64,000 nt of DNA from Malania oleifera (Eukaryota; Streptophyta; Magnoliopsida; Santalales; Ximeniaceae): contig NC_080428.1 in assembly GCF_029873635.1 (NCBI RefSeq), positions 69,771,101 through 69,835,100 of the forward strand, in the 5' to 3' direction. Below are positions 1 to 13,200 of the stretch, in pieces. Position 1 is the stretch's first letter, and the number at the start of each line of letters is the position of its first letter. The translations under genes were made by a program, and so were the position numbers. Under the pieces are notes generated by a model, which was given only the letters and a program-made list of their open reading frames with translations, was not told where the DNA came from and made no database searches.

Positions 1-1198
1 ACTGGACTCAAGCCCTTAAATAGAAATTTAACTAATAAGATTGAATGTACCAAACATGTGTATCTACAAAGTTATTATGGTATTTATTATATGGGCTCAT
101 ATGGAAATTTATACAAGAGACCTCTTTCTCTACGTGCTCGTGTGTCTGTGTTTTAAATGTTAGACTTGTGATAAATTGGTCCTATACTCATTAAAGTAGG
201 AGGATTTGTGTCATGGACCTAGTGGTGAATGTGTGTAAATATAATTATTTTTAAAAGTGTACCTACTCTATGTTTAAAGAGATCTTGAATTTGAAGTTGT
301 ATTAGATTTGAATAAGATATAATATAAAATTGTCTTAAAATTTGTTCAAATCTACTCAAATCTAAACTTAAGGTTCGAAATCCATGTTCCTAAATACTGT
401 ATCACTGAAAATGTTTCCACTAAGGTCTAAATTCAAATTAAAAAATTAAGACATGTTATCTCTACTATTAGTTAAAAGGCAGATTATGAATTTTAGTACA
501 CTCATAGATGGTGTTTGGAAGTGTGGTTTCTGATTTTTAATTTATATTTGTATGAATTTGGATGAGATTCAATATAATTTTGCACTATTTTTATTAAATC
601 GACACAAATCTAAATATAAGATTTGAAATCCAAACTCTTAAGCATAGTGTTAGTATCCTAAAATATTCTATTTCCAAAGATTTTTACCTATAGTAAAATT
701 TTCACTTATGGGCAATTTAGTAAATATAGATCATGCAAATATAATTATTCAATGACTATCAATGACTGTCCATATTCTCTTATTGAAAATATTCTTATAT
801 AACTAATCATACGATAACTGAAAATCACAAAATATACACATCGCATGTACTTGTAATTAGCAGTTATGATGACTCACAATTAACCAAAGATCTTACATAC
901 GCCCCACAATGTTATGGTTTAAACTTTGAACAAGGGATATTATTTCCAAGTTATTAAGTGTTAACCTTAAAAGTTTCACGAAAATAAAAAATAGAAAGAG
1001 AGATAAAGCACTCTCTTGCATACTTTAATCTCAATAAATTTCTCAAAAAAAAAAAACACAATAAATGACATTAAAATTATTTATTCTGGAAACAAAAATT
1101 CAATAACCAAAAGTTGGAACTTTTATATCAAATATTAATACTCGAATCTTAAAAAGAATAATAAATATATGAAACAAAAATGAGTTATTTTCTATTAT
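1..1198. other. AT-rich intergenic DNA, no gene seen
   Basis: No reading frame with coding character and no recognisable gene signal is visible here. The only structure noted is the diverged direct repeat listed separately. Confidence 0.6.
305..640. repeat. Diverged direct repeat, two copies of about 90 bp
   Basis: The stretch at about 305-398 recurs in the same orientation at about 553-640. Shared blocks include AATATAA, CAAATCTAAA and GAAATCCA in the same order and spacing. It may be a fragment of an old MITE present twice or a local duplication. The family is not recognised. Confidence 0.5.
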
Positions 1199-1206
1199 AT
1201 AATTTA

Positions 1207-1534
1207 GGGTAAAAGATACTTACCTCCTTGAAATTTGGTAAAAAGAAAAACAAAAAACTTTCTTAAGGTTTCAAAAATGTCAAAAATATTTTCTAAAATT
1301 TTAAAAATACTACATACTTCCTTGAGGTTTGTCAAAAAAAAAAAAAATGCAAATATTTTTTAATTATTTTTTATTTTTTTACAAAATATAAGGAGATGTT
1401 TATGTCTTTGACAAATTTTAAGGGAGGTATCTGAAAATTTTAAAACCTCAAAAGAGGTATATGAAATTTTGAAACCTTATGCAGGTCATTGTCTTTTTAT
1501 CAAACCTTAAGAGAGGTTACTTGTTTTTAATCAC
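1207..1534. mobile_element. MITE with long inverted repeats, copy 1
   Basis: This is a 328-bp foldback element. Its left end (GGGTAAAAGATACTTACC) pairs imperfectly with the reverse complement of its right end, and the similarity runs inward through runs such as TCAAACCTTAAG against CTTGAAATTTGG. It is flanked by a perfect 8-bp target duplication ATAATTTA (1199-1206 and 1535-1542). It has no coding capacity. A second member lies inside an intron of the SnRK1 gamma gene at 55201-55515. The 8-bp duplication fits hAT-like transposition, but the ends are not a textbook hAT terminus, so the superfamily is open. Confidence 0.75.
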
Positions 1535-1542
1535 ATAATTTA

Positions 1543-2711
1543 AACATAAATTTTTTAAAAAAATTCATCTAAAACTGAAAATAACAATAATAGGGCTTGG
1601 TTTTGGTTTATTTGGAGGTTGGAGGACTCCTTGTCCTTTGCATCCAAACAAGTCTTCTAGCTATTAAATTACAAGTGGAACAAGATAATTAAGAAAGGAG
1701 GAAAGAAAGGGATTGGGTGGTACAAACCCGTTGTTAAAGTGCAAATTGACAAAGGGTACCCTTCTGGCTTTCCCCAAACTGGCAAACTTGAAGGGACAGT
1801 CCCGGCCGACAAAGGTCATTCCAATGGGTATATTTGTAATTTCAAATCCCATTGCCCGCATTATATTTTGTGGACCGTTACAATTACATTATTATGCTGA
1901 TATTGACGTGCGTAGGGGCATTATGGTCACAGTAAATCAAATATTGAATATGGGACGGTTGTCTCGTGAGCACATGACCGGTTAAAGAAAATAAATAACA
2001 GAGGGTCCCATCACGAGCTGCACGTGCCCTAGGCACGTGCGATTTAGAGGTACTCGCGGGTCTACTGTATTAATATGGTCAACACCTAGGAGCTCCCGAC
2101 GCGCGGATCTCGGGTTCACCGATGGGTTGACTTTGGGGTCAGTATATCGGATCTGCGGTCAATGGAAGCCGGTTGCAATTTAATATGATTGGCCGCGTAG
2201 CGTGGGATCAGGAGCTCCAGCTTTTCTTAGTGCGTTGGACGGACAGCCACCATGGCTGAACTTGATTGGTAGCTTCATTGCCATTTTTCTCTTCGAAGTT
2301 CACCCTGGTCAGATCTCTGTTTGTCTTACCAGAAATGGGTTCTATGATTCTCTCCATTTTCCCTTAATTCTTTCGATTTTCTCAGCATCTCTCAGTTCCC
2401 GAGAAAACATTTTCTAGGTGCTCATGAAGTTATGAAAACAGAGCAAAGGCTCCCACTTTCCATGCTTCGTACTTCGCAACCATTGCCTTTTATGTGTCTG
2501 CAGCTCAGAGCCTCTTAGCTGTCTCTGAGCAAAATACGAATTGTGCCGTACTAAAATTTCATCTTTTCAGGCGAAAGTTTAAAATATATGGTCATCCATG
2601 CGATGACGTAATTGCAGCAGAGCAGAGCTCGTCAGATGTATCCTCAAATGTATTGAGTTCAATCGCTCTGTTTTGCTAATTTACTGGAAGAATTTAGAAT
2701 TCATCTGGGAA
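1543..2711 (+). promoter_or_regulatory. Upstream and 5' leader region of the LRR pseudokinase gene
   Basis: This region is more GC-rich than the flank before it. It contains two G-boxes in a palindrome (2020-2040). Short frames at 2202-2417 and 2494-2679 start and stop before the main ATG and could be upstream ORFs if they lie in the leader. No transcript start can be fixed from sequence. The frames around 1664-1985 on both strands show no recognisable protein. Confidence 0.4.
2020..2040. promoter_or_regulatory. Palindromic double G-box
   Basis: Two CACGTG motifs (2021-2026 and 2034-2039) sit inside a perfect inverted repeat: GCACGTGCC, three bases, GGCACGTGC. G-boxes bind bZIP and bHLH factors in plants. 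The two sites are 13 bp apart, a little over one helical turn. They lie about 670 bp before the pseudokinase ATG. Confidence 0.55.
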
Positions 2712-5579
2712 ATGGGAAATTCTCGGGCTCTTCTCTTTTTCTTGATTCAATTTCTCATTTTCAATTTTCTCATTCCGGCCTCCGTCGGGCAATTGAGCCG
2801 ATCAGAAACCCGAACCATTTTCCGACTCCGACAGCTTCTTGAACACCCAGAAGTTCTTAAGGGATGGACGAACTGGACCAACTTGTGTTATCTCCCTCCC
2901 TCGCCTTCTCTCGTGATTGTCTGCTCAGAAAATCGTGTAACTGAATTAACCGTCGTCGGGAACAAAACCTCCCCTGCTCACACTCCAAAACCAGCTTCTG
3001 GGAATTTCGCAGTTTCTCGGGAAACTCTGTCTGAGAAATTCTCCATTAATTCTCTCTTCACCACTGTAACGAGGCTCGCAAACTTGAGAGTTCTCTCACT
3101 TGTGTCGTTGGGAATATGGGGTCAATTGCCCGGAAAAATCAATCGGCTCCGGTCACTTGAAGTTCTGAACATCAGTTCGAATTACATTTACGGCGAAATG
3201 CCGGCGTCGATCGCCTCCTTGAAGAACCTCACAAGTCTGAATTTTGCTGATAATTTGTTCAATGGGAGTGTTCCAGATCTTGGGAGCTTAGCAGTTCTCG
3301 AAGAATTGGATTTGAGTTACAATCAACTTGGAGGTAAATTCCCCACTCTGGGGAGCAATCTAGTGAGTGTTATATTGAGAAACAATTCTCTGAGATCAAA
3401 TGTTCCGAAAGGACTAGCTAGCTTTGATCGGCTCCGGCGATTGGACATTTCTTCGAACCATTTCGCCGGTCCTATTCCCTCTCCCCTGTTTTCTATGTCC
3501 TCAATTCAGTACCTCAACTTGGCTGAGAACCAACTCACTGGAGTACTCCCGAAGAACACATCTTGCACTGATGAACTTGAATTTTTAGACATTTCTCACA
3601 ATCTATTAATAGGAAAATTGCCTTCCTGCATTGAATTGAAGTCCGCAAATCGGACAGTAGACTTTTCATGGAACTGCTTAACCAGTGGAAACTCAAATTA
3701 TCAGCATCCATATTCATTCTGCAACAGAGGAGCATTGGCTGTCAAGCCTATTGTAGAGGCAGAGGAGCAAAAGTCGAGCATCAAACTCCGTTCAATACTT
3801 GGCATCTGTGGAGGCATTTTGGGAGCCATTCTGGTTATGGGGTTGCTGATTTTTGCCATTTTCAGAAGAGCAAAAGCAAAGAAAGCTGAAAGCAAAGAGT
3901 CGGAAGGTCCCAGCGCCGATAAGGCTTTCGTTCACAGCTCGCCGAGAGCGATCTTCAATGCAGGTAAGGCCTATTTTCTGCCATTCTTACTTTCTTACAG
4001 TATGATGGATAGTAATAGTCGATGAACTTTTCTTCCAATTTGATCATTTCCTGAGATATTGCTTAACTTTCGCTGTTGTTTTGAATTTTGCTGGTTATGT
4101 GATTGACACTTGAGCTCTGCATTCCTAAGGGCATGTGCCTCGAACAATGAGGTCGGCGTCACTCGGGTTCACACCGTATCATGTTTTCAGCTTGGAGGAA
4201 ATGGAAGACGTAACGAACAACTTTGATCCATCAAATTTTATGGGGGAAGGACCTCAGGGACAGGTATGGCCATGGGTTCAACTGTCTGTAAGATGGAATT
4301 CCCCAGTACCAAACCTAACAGAATTCTCTTCCAATGTACAGATTTATAAGGGTTGGCTGAGAAATGGAGCAATGGTTTCGGTGAGATGTCTCCAGTTAAA
4401 GCAGAGGCATTCGCCTCAAAGCTTGCTGCAGTATGTGGCAGTAATTTCAAAGCTGAGGCATCAGAATTTGGTTAGTGTTCTTGGACACTGCATTGTCACA
4501 TATGAGGACTATCCTGCTAGCACCGTCTTTATAGTCCTCCAACACATTTCAAATGGGTCACTGAGGGATCATCTTGTAGGTAAAGCCAACTTCTCTGACT
4601 AATTTCAGCAAAGCCTTAGAACTCTGTAGTGTAGTAGGATCATGACACATTTCTAATCTCGCAGATGAGAGAAAGAGGGAGGTGCTGAAATGGCCCCAAA
4701 GAATGGCAATCACCATTGGTGTCGTGAGGGGAATCCATTTCTTGCACACCGGGGTTGCGCCCGGCATCTTCGGGAACGATTTGAAGATAGAGAACGTTCT
4801 GTTGGATGAGAATCTCACTGCGAAGATCAGTAACTACAACGTGCCCTTGCCATCTAAGGTCAGGACTCAAAAAGTCGTGAATCATATTTCGGGCATAACA
4901 TCATTGATCAATTCAGTCTGTTGTCTGAAGCTGTTCTTAATGCTGATCTTGAATTCTGCAGGTAGGCTCAGAAAGCCCTTTGAATGGGAAAGCCATCGCC
5001 AATCGTCTCAACGGGTATTCCTTTTTCTTCCTGCAAATTCTCTTTTTATGTTCCTTTCAACCGTCTATCCCAAATCCCAAATCATCATAAAAAGTTCAAC
5101 TTGCAGTGCTGAAAATTCAGAAAAGAAGGATGTCTATCAGCTGGGTATGATTCTCGTGGAAGTCATTACGGGCAGACGGATAACCTCGGAGGCCGAATTG
5201 AAAGACCTGAAACACCAGGTATTGGCTCATTTCATTCTGATTTTCACGAAAACTCTTACGTCAAAACAAAAAATCCTCTGCCAATGCAGCCATACGACAC
5301 TTCTGAAACTTTTAACTGGTTTGAACTTGGCTGTTTACCTTACAGCTAGAGAATGGTTTAATGGAAGCACCAGCAGTTCTAAGGGCAGCTGCAGATTCAT
5401 CTATTCAGGGCACTTTCGCATACCAATCATTGAGAACCACTGCTGAAATCACCATTAATTGTCTCTCTGAAGATCCGAGCAAGCGCCCATCACTGGAGGA
5501 TGTTCTATGGAATTTGCAGTACTCATTCCAAGTGCAGGAGGGATGGACCAGCAGTGGAAGTCTAAGCACAAGGCTGTAG
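2712..5579 (+). CDS. LRR receptor-like pseudokinase, seven exons
   Basis: Proposed exons are 2712-3963, 4130-4263, 4342-4579, 4665-4858, 4962-5014, 5107-5218 and 5346-5579. Every intron has GT-AG ends and the phases agree, giving about 738 residues. The order is a signal peptide (hydrophobic residues 5-25), an LRR-N region, about eight leucine-rich repeats (consensus LxxLxLSxNxLxGxxP), one membrane helix (near GICGGILGAILVMGLLIF), a basic juxtamembrane stretch, and a kinase-like domain from FSLEEMEDVTNNF. The family matches Arabidopsis At1g14390, At2g02780 and At3g03770, annotated as probable inactive LRR kinases. Seen here: the VAIK lysine position reads VSVRCL, the HRD loop reads GNDLKIEN, and the DFG position reads SNYN. 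Catalysis is therefore unlikely, and it probably acts as a membrane scaffold or co-receptor. An in-frame ATG at 2673 would add 13 residues ahead of the signal peptide; 2712 gives the cleaner signal peptide. Confidence 0.9.
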
Positions 5580-5669
5580 TGTCATGGTGCTTTAATTAAA
5601 TTGTTCTTATTTTGCTTTTAAGTCCTTGTAGTTTGTCTTTTCTTTGTAATATAGTTCAGCGAGTTTCTG

Positions 5670-5675
5670 AATAAA
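5670..5675 (+). terminator. Polyadenylation signal AATAAA
   Basis: A canonical AATAAA lies 91 bp after the pseudokinase stop codon, following a T-rich stretch. It is the likely 3' end signal of that gene. Confidence 0.55.
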
Positions 5676-5699
5676 ATTGCATACAAGTTTGTATTTACT

Positions 5700-7100
5700 T
5701 ATCTGATCTCCACGTATTAATCTGTTCTGCAATTTCCAACAAACCATAAAATATTCATGAGGAATAATCATATTTTTTAGAACAAAAATGTATTGAAAGT
5801 ATGTACCAAAATGAGTTCATGTTCCAAAATTTTAGGCCATCAAATTGAATCAACTGGAAGAATGGGGGACGCTATATTATTATTGTTCATTTATTTATTT
5901 ATTTTTATTTTGTTATCATAGCAACTTATTTATTATAGATGCGATAACAGTGTTTAATGAACAAAGAATATTAAATCATGAGAAAAATAAATAAATAAAT
6001 AAGGTAGGGAGAAATTGTTTCAAAAAGTTAAAAATTCACGTGGGAATGAGATTCTCATGTTTTGCAAGAATTCCTCTTTTGAGGTAAATTCCAAGTTAAC
6101 CCACGGAAAACAGGTGATGAATATCAAATTTCTGGAAATATTCATGCATCCACCACACAAAATCATACTTGATTCCTTCAAAAATTTCCCTTTGAAAAGT
6201 GATACTATATTTTTTCAATAATCACATTTTGACAAAGTGAAGCGTAACTGGCGTCCCAATACCATTCAGTATTTATATTTCATGTATTAACTTCTATTTT
6301 TCTCAATGAAATGGTGTATTTGTCCTCAATTCTTTTTTTAACATTTTTAAGGCATTTTGAGGGTATGGCATTAAAGAAATCACATCTAAGTAGATGATAT
6401 ATATGGAGAGCTTTATTTATTTTGAACGTTTATTGAGTGATCTCCATTGTTATTTTTGGAAGTCCACAATTCTCTAGCCGCAACAAGATATTGTTGTAGT
6501 AGCACAACAAAAGATTTAGAATCTGAACAACCTTTTTTCTTTGGTTCATCACCTATGAAAATAACGTGTTAAAAAGTCACCATAAACAGGAACCCAGCTT
6601 TGCCTGCCGCATTATTCTACAGATTACATTGAAATTTCGAGGCAATCAATCATTCATCATTATGCCACAGCTCAATGCTCATCAGAAAATTGATTATTGA
6701 TGTATATTTTTTGCACAGTGAGATTCTCAAAATTTGACCACATTCATAAAGTTAACGAGCAAATGACCAAATTCATATTAACAATGATAAAAAACGCAAC
6801 TATCCTTGACCCGACAGTGCCTATAATAATAATATATATATATTGAGTTGCAAGTTGGGACATTTGGAGCTAGGAGACGTATTAGTACACGCATTAACGA
6901 GGACCCATGCCAGGCTTGCCGCAGCCAGGAATCATATTTTCTAGGAAGAAGTTGCAGAATCATTTAGTAATAAATAATACTTGATTTTGCCCTCAGCTCC
7001 AACCCTAGCAATACAAGAAATTTGTTCCATTTACATCAGTTTAAAGACGATTGCACACAGCAAACGCAGACGCAGGGGATTATCACATCCGTCCTACCTA
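5700..7100. other. Intergenic region between convergent genes
   Basis: AT-rich sequence lies between the pseudokinase (+) and the E2 gene (-). It holds simple A/T repeats (TTTATTT near 5890, AATAAATA near 5985, AT near 6830). The short frames 6015-6221 and 6778-6963 have no recognisable product. The part nearest 7239 is presumably the 3' UTR of the E2 gene. Confidence 0.5.
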
Positions 7101-7238
7101 AGGTGGCAAGCAAACATTTGTAGGTAGGGGGGGTGGGGGGTGGGGGTACTCAATAGTTCTTGAGACAATTCATTATTGAGTCTTGATGTCATTCAAACAA
7201 GCCATTATACTATTTTCACAGTGCCCTACCAGGGGTAG

Positions 7239-10200
7239 TTAGTCAGCTGTCCAACTCTGCTCAACAATTTCCCTCACTCTCCTGTTGTACTCGCGCTTGT
7301 TCTCGCTGAACATACGTGCAGCCTCGGAATTTGCAGGAGAATTAGGGTTTGGGTCGCAGAGCAACGACTGCAATGAGGGAACAAAAGGGACGGATTAAAA
7401 ACTATGTTCATGGATCACCATCATTATAACAAAAACAGGAAATTAAACACCACCAGTGGAATGTTAATATAAAGCCGTGGAAGACAACCAAACCACGGGG
7501 CAAAGAATATTGAATCTCAAATAGAGGCAAGAATACAGAAATCATGAGAAAAATGAGAGACAATATAACGTCCAGTTTAACTGCATGTCATGGGGAATCT
7601 TTATTATTTACAAGACTACACAAAATTATCATAAAAACAAGGCCGAACATTGAAGATAGTGTGTGGGTATTGTAGGGCTAACCAGCCCCATTGTGCAACC
7701 AATGCATAATGACAGAAAGTGCTTTGCAGAGTACTCATCAACTACGTCGACCCATAAGAACTGGTCTCATCCATGTCAAAAAGAGACACCATTTCCAATG
7801 AGCTCTAGACAACTAGGATTGGAAGGGAAGACAATCTACACAATCTGGATTGCAAAGGAAAATAATTTCCAGAAAAAGAATTATCATGCAAATTTATGTG
7901 CCTGGTTAAAAAGTACATTGTGTGTTTCTAGCTCCCACTAACATCATAAAGCACATACCATGTATATGGCTATGCTGCGAATACATTTCAAAATGTAAGA
8001 AACAAAAAGAACATAGCATGTTGGCATGAGACAGGAATGTGCTCAACAAGTTAAGGTGAACTTGGGCTGCTGGAAGGGACTTAAAAGTGCAAAAGCTACC
8101 TGTTGTGTGTGTGTGATCTGCTAGTTCCTCATTTCTAGCAACCCAATATCATGGAGGCCTAAAGTCACTCTCTAATTCAGCCACCTTTCCAATGGGGGTA
8201 GAAAACATAGTTTTGATGGGTAAAATAGATTATTCTGTAAAACAAGATGTCAGCTTTTCATTGGCTCATCACAAATACAAAAAGAAAAATATTTCAAATT
8301 TCAAACCCATAATACAGAATTAGAGGACGCTTCTTAAGCCAAAAGTCACACATCCACATTTGTAAACCATCTGAATCATGCCCAGATTTGTGGTGTTGTT
8401 TTTTTTTTTTTTTTAATGTCACATCATATTGGTAATTTAAATGCTTTAACTTAGTAACGTAAACTGATGAGTAAATAATGTAACAGTATATGTGATTTAT
8501 AAGCTAAACTGATGCACTAATAATTAAAAGCTAAGCTGTGACTTAACTACTTACACAGGGAGTCTTTTAAATCCTTATATTGGCCATCCATTAAATATGT
8601 ATGCATTTCGGTGTTCTTTATATTAAGACAATCTGCATTTTTTAATAAAATTATGAATATTAGAAGCAAGATTATAAACATCATTGCAACTGTCTCAGTG
8701 AATTGGTGAATGTACTCTTTGGTGCAGGTCCTCACATCCTCACATGAAAGAGATAAACCCCAATACCCAATTTCAATTCATATCATTCAACAATAAAGAA
8801 AAATATTTACAACCATATATTTATAAGCTTGGTATGCTTAGGAATCAAGAAAATAAAGAAACCTAAATACTACTAAGATAAGTTTTTTCTCAATAACTAG
8901 AGAATCCTAAAATCTATTGATTTATTACCTAATAAAATATTACTATAAAATGCTATGAAAATAGCTATATATATATATAACAATAAAATTACAAGATTTC
9001 CCCAAAATCCAAAATTTCCAAATGAATTTTTCTGCAGGCCAGAAAGCTCAAATAACATCTCTGTTTTTAAGAAAGAATGAGACATATCTGCACTGATAAC
9101 AGAAACATTTCAACTCAAAATAAATAAATAAATAAATAAAGCAAACACAAATAAAACTTTAAATAAGAAAAAAAATAGGCACGTGTATTGACCGGTTTTT
9201 GGCTGTTATGACCCCAAATCTATCAATATTGTTGAGGATTGAGGAACCAAGGTATGAAGGATGATAATATTGTGTTGGTTTATGACTGAACAGTGTGTAC
9301 CAGGCAATACAAAACCGTATTTACAATATCCTTGGAAGCTACGACTAGCACTCCTTTCTCACAAAATCCAAAACAAAAAATACACACACACAAAGGTTGG
9401 GAAGGGGGGGGGGGGGGCCTGGGGAAGAGACAGATGAGCTTATTCTCCAAACTGCATGTGTTTGCCCTGTCCAGAGAAAATGCAATCAATTTTTCAATAC
9501 TTAGATCTTGCATTAATAATTTAGTACATAATCAAAAGCTTGTCAGACTTCTAACTTCTAACCTTGGGCCCTCACATTGCCACATGTTGATTAGGCAATA
9601 ATCAATTGCCAGCTCATTAGTAATTATAAGGTAAAGACTAGGGTTACATTTTGTTCATGGAATGCATATTCCTAGGAATAGGTTACTTATAGTATATTAG
9701 TTATATATAGAAAAATGTTCTTACCGTGAAGCCAATAATAATGTGAAACCTTTTATGAATCCCTAACAAGGAATATGCAGGGAATAACTATTCCCAACAA
9801 CACCATAGGAACTTTTATTCCTTTCTTATTGCATGTTGTATGAAATAATAAGGAATATATAAGGAATAGCAATTGCCCTTTACTCCCCAAATTTTCATTA
9901 TATTCCATATTATTCCAAGGAATAACTACTCCACCAAAACCAAACATAACCTAAAGATATATTCATGGTCCAGAGAAGACACAAACTATTAAGTGAGATA
10001 CACAAACTCTCAATTTGCATCTTCTAAACATTTTGATTCACAGAATTGATAGGTATAGTACGATTAACATTCCTTCCTTTATGCAACGCCACAGCTCAAG
10101 TTTGATGCAACTACCAAACAGTAACTGAAAAATCTGGTACCTGGATAGAGGTAAGTATAGCAGCCACATCATAAATTGGACTCCACTGGTTTTGTAGAAT

Positions 10201-13200
10201 GTCCAAACAAATGCTTCCATCCGCATAAACTGACAAAACGTCATGAAAAGAAAGGAAATTAGAGTGAAAAAAAAACTGGAATAATATCAAACATTTAGGT
10301 GCATTTGGGAAAAATCTGGTTTGTGGTGTTCCCTATTTTACTTCCCATGTTTTTAAGAAAATCATGAATCCAGTTTCATCTGATTCCATAACTCCCCTTT
10401 TCAAAACATGCCTTCCTATTCTGGAAAGTAAAACACGTCACCAACATATTACACGAGGCCAGCTTACCATAAGTGGCCAAGAGAACAGAATCAACCTATT
10501 TCCAAATAGGGCAAATTTCAAAGAAAATAATTAGAACTGAGAGCTGGGGAGTGGGGAGGAGAAACAAAAAAACATAATCACAAAAGTTAATAATAATAAT
10601 TATAATTATAGATGTTAATATTATTATTATTATTTGGGACCACAACCATCAATCAAATTTTTTTGAAATGGTGTAGTGGGTAAAAGTATTAATTCTACTT
10701 CTATTACTCTATGCCCAAGAACGATTGGAATTTTGGGGTTATGGATTTTTGGCCAAATAGTTTGGTGACAGATGTTAATGAATTTTGGTTACAGTCCCCT
10801 CTAGCAATCTTCCCAGAGTGCTGGACACAGCCTCTCAAACTTGAGAGCTTTTCTTGTTTGCCATCAAATTTTCAGATGATACATTGGCGGCTAAGGAGGT
10901 GATTGTCCTGGATGGGGATGCTAATAAAAAAAGAAAGAGAGATATATTTTTTTTAAAACTATATTTTGAGAAGGTGTATGATTGTCTTTGTTGAGGTTTT
11001 CTAAATAAAGTTTCAGAGAGTAAGAGTATTGGGATAAGATGAAGGGAGTGGGTCAGAGGATGTGTGCTTTTTTCTATTTATTGTGTAGGACCAAGCTTTG
11101 GTTTAAAGTCTCTAAAGGTGTTAAACGGGATCATCTGCTTTTTTAAAATATATATATATATATATTTCCACCCTTGTGTTTGATGCTTTGAGTAGAATGG
11201 AGGACCAAAGGATTTTTTTTTTCTTTTTTCCTTTTTCTTTTGGGAGGGACGGGTGTGTGTGGGGTTTCAAAGGATTAATCTATCTCCCTCCTAGATTTGT
11301 CAATGACAAAGGTAGTTTCCTCAATGTTTCAACTATTTTGCAGAAAGTGTCGTGCGCTTATGTTTTGAGAATTAATTTGTCCAAGAACAGTAGAGGGCAT
11401 AATGTAGTGTTCTTTCACGGTATGCTAGGGTCGCCAGGCATTGCGTCTTGAATTGGCCTATTACTCAGGTGTTCCTTTAGGAGGTTAATTTTTAAGGCAT
11501 CGTATTTGAGGACTTGTTGCATGACAGTATTTGGGAGAATGGATGGGTGGAGGGGAGCTTTTTCTTGTCAAGGGATTGGATTACTCTCAATTCTCAGTTG
11601 TCTATCTTCTATCCCTTGCACTATTATTTCCCATTTAAAATTAGAATGTGGGTGGCTGGTAATTTAATAAGTTTAAGAGGGCAATGAGGGACCTTTTATG
11701 GTCCAGGGTGGGGGACAGGGTTTAACAGCTTGTGAATTGGAATTGACAGGTAGTCTAAAAAAGAGGAAGGTTTAGGTTTCGGTAATTTGGTGTCAAAAAA
11801 AAAAAATCTTGGTAGAAAATTGTTACAGCAGTGTACTCTAGATGCAGACTCCCTTTGGCAAAAAGTGATTTCTAGTAACTATGGGTTTCAACAAAAATGG
11901 AATATTGTGAATATGAACCCTTGGATATTTGCTTCACAGATATCCCCTCTATGAACCCTTGGAAATTTGCTTCACAAATATCCCTTCATAATGCTCCAAT
12001 CTCAAACTTCTTTTTATTTAAGGGAATGATGTTGTGGAACTTTAATTTCATGACGAACTTGAATAAGGGGGAAATAAGTGATTAATCCTTTTGATGAAAT
12101 GTGTCTAGTCCATATAATTGCTCTTTGCAGAGTGATAAAAAGAGTTGCGCATTGGCTGGCTCTAGAACTTCTGTTGCATGTCTTTTTCTTCCCACTAGGC
12201 TCATGCCCCCAACGAGCAATACACATCCCTAAGATATAAAGGCTTTTATTTGAAGTAAAATCTTTAATAAAATCAATGCTAATGATTTGCTTCCGAGGAG
12301 AAGGACCAGTAAAACACTTCCTCTCAATGTGTGTTGTATTACAAGAGTAGTTAGACTTGTTCTCATTTATTTTTGCATTATTCATTTTTTATTTTTGCAT
12401 TGGTCATTTTCATGGAGTTCGCTAAATAATCTATTTGGGGCTCTTGGGGAGAGTTGGGCTCACTCATCTTCTTTGAATAGCTTCTGTATCCTTTATTTTA
12501 CGGGTTCAGGGAAGACAAAGAAGAGGAGGGCCCTCTGGAGAAGAGCTCTGCAATTACTCGGTGCATGAAGGTTGGGCTATAATGATTGCATCTTTTAAGG
12601 TGTTGTTTACTCCTACTACTTTAGTTTGAAGTGAGGTGGTATTTATTACATTGCCTTGGTGCTTTATGAGGGGTTAGTTTATAATTCCTTACTGGGTTGG
12701 TTTGGGTTGGGCTTTTTATTGACTAACTGTGTTTTGCTTTTCTTTTCTTTTTCAGTTTTCACTCTTGCTTTGCTTCATTAATGGTGTTTTTTTTTTTTTT
12801 TCCCTTCTTTTTCATTTTTTTTTCCCAGTTTCTTTCTTGCATGGAGGACAGCATGTCCTCCCACATGCATCTTTCTTTGCTTCCAAAAATTTTCTTCATT
12901 TATCCAAAAGAATAATAAATAAAAAAATGTACGCACCCTCCCAGGGAGCGGGGCAGGAGTGTGAAGAACTCAGCTGGCCATAGTGGGTTGAACTTGAGAC
13001 TTGACACCTATGCTTCCTAAAACAGTTAGCTCAGCTCACCTGACCACTAAGCTAGCCTCTTAGGGTTCACAACAACAACAATGATGATGACAGGTGACCA
13101 GTGCAGACGGCTCTCACTTGCATTCTAGTATGAGAAGGATAGATGTGCAACTTGAACCCATTTCTAAAGATATAATAATGGCAATAGTAGTTGTCATAAT

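Noticed and set aside
1664-1985. Overlapping 65- and 90-residue frames on opposite strands upstream of the pseudokinase
   Set aside because: No recognisable domain; the two frames mirror each other and are likely chance.
9280-9601. Frames on both strands around a poly-G/poly-C tract
   Set aside because: They lie inside an intron of the E2 gene and have no recognisable product.
12014-12385. 123-residue frame on minus (with [19 protein letters not shown])
   Set aside because: It overlaps the decayed L1-like LINE and matches no family I can name. It is kept as non-coding repeat DNA.
12910-13062. Possible functional tRNA gene
   Set aside because: Boxes A and B are present, but there is no cloverleaf with paired acceptor and anticodon stems. 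It fits a SINE.
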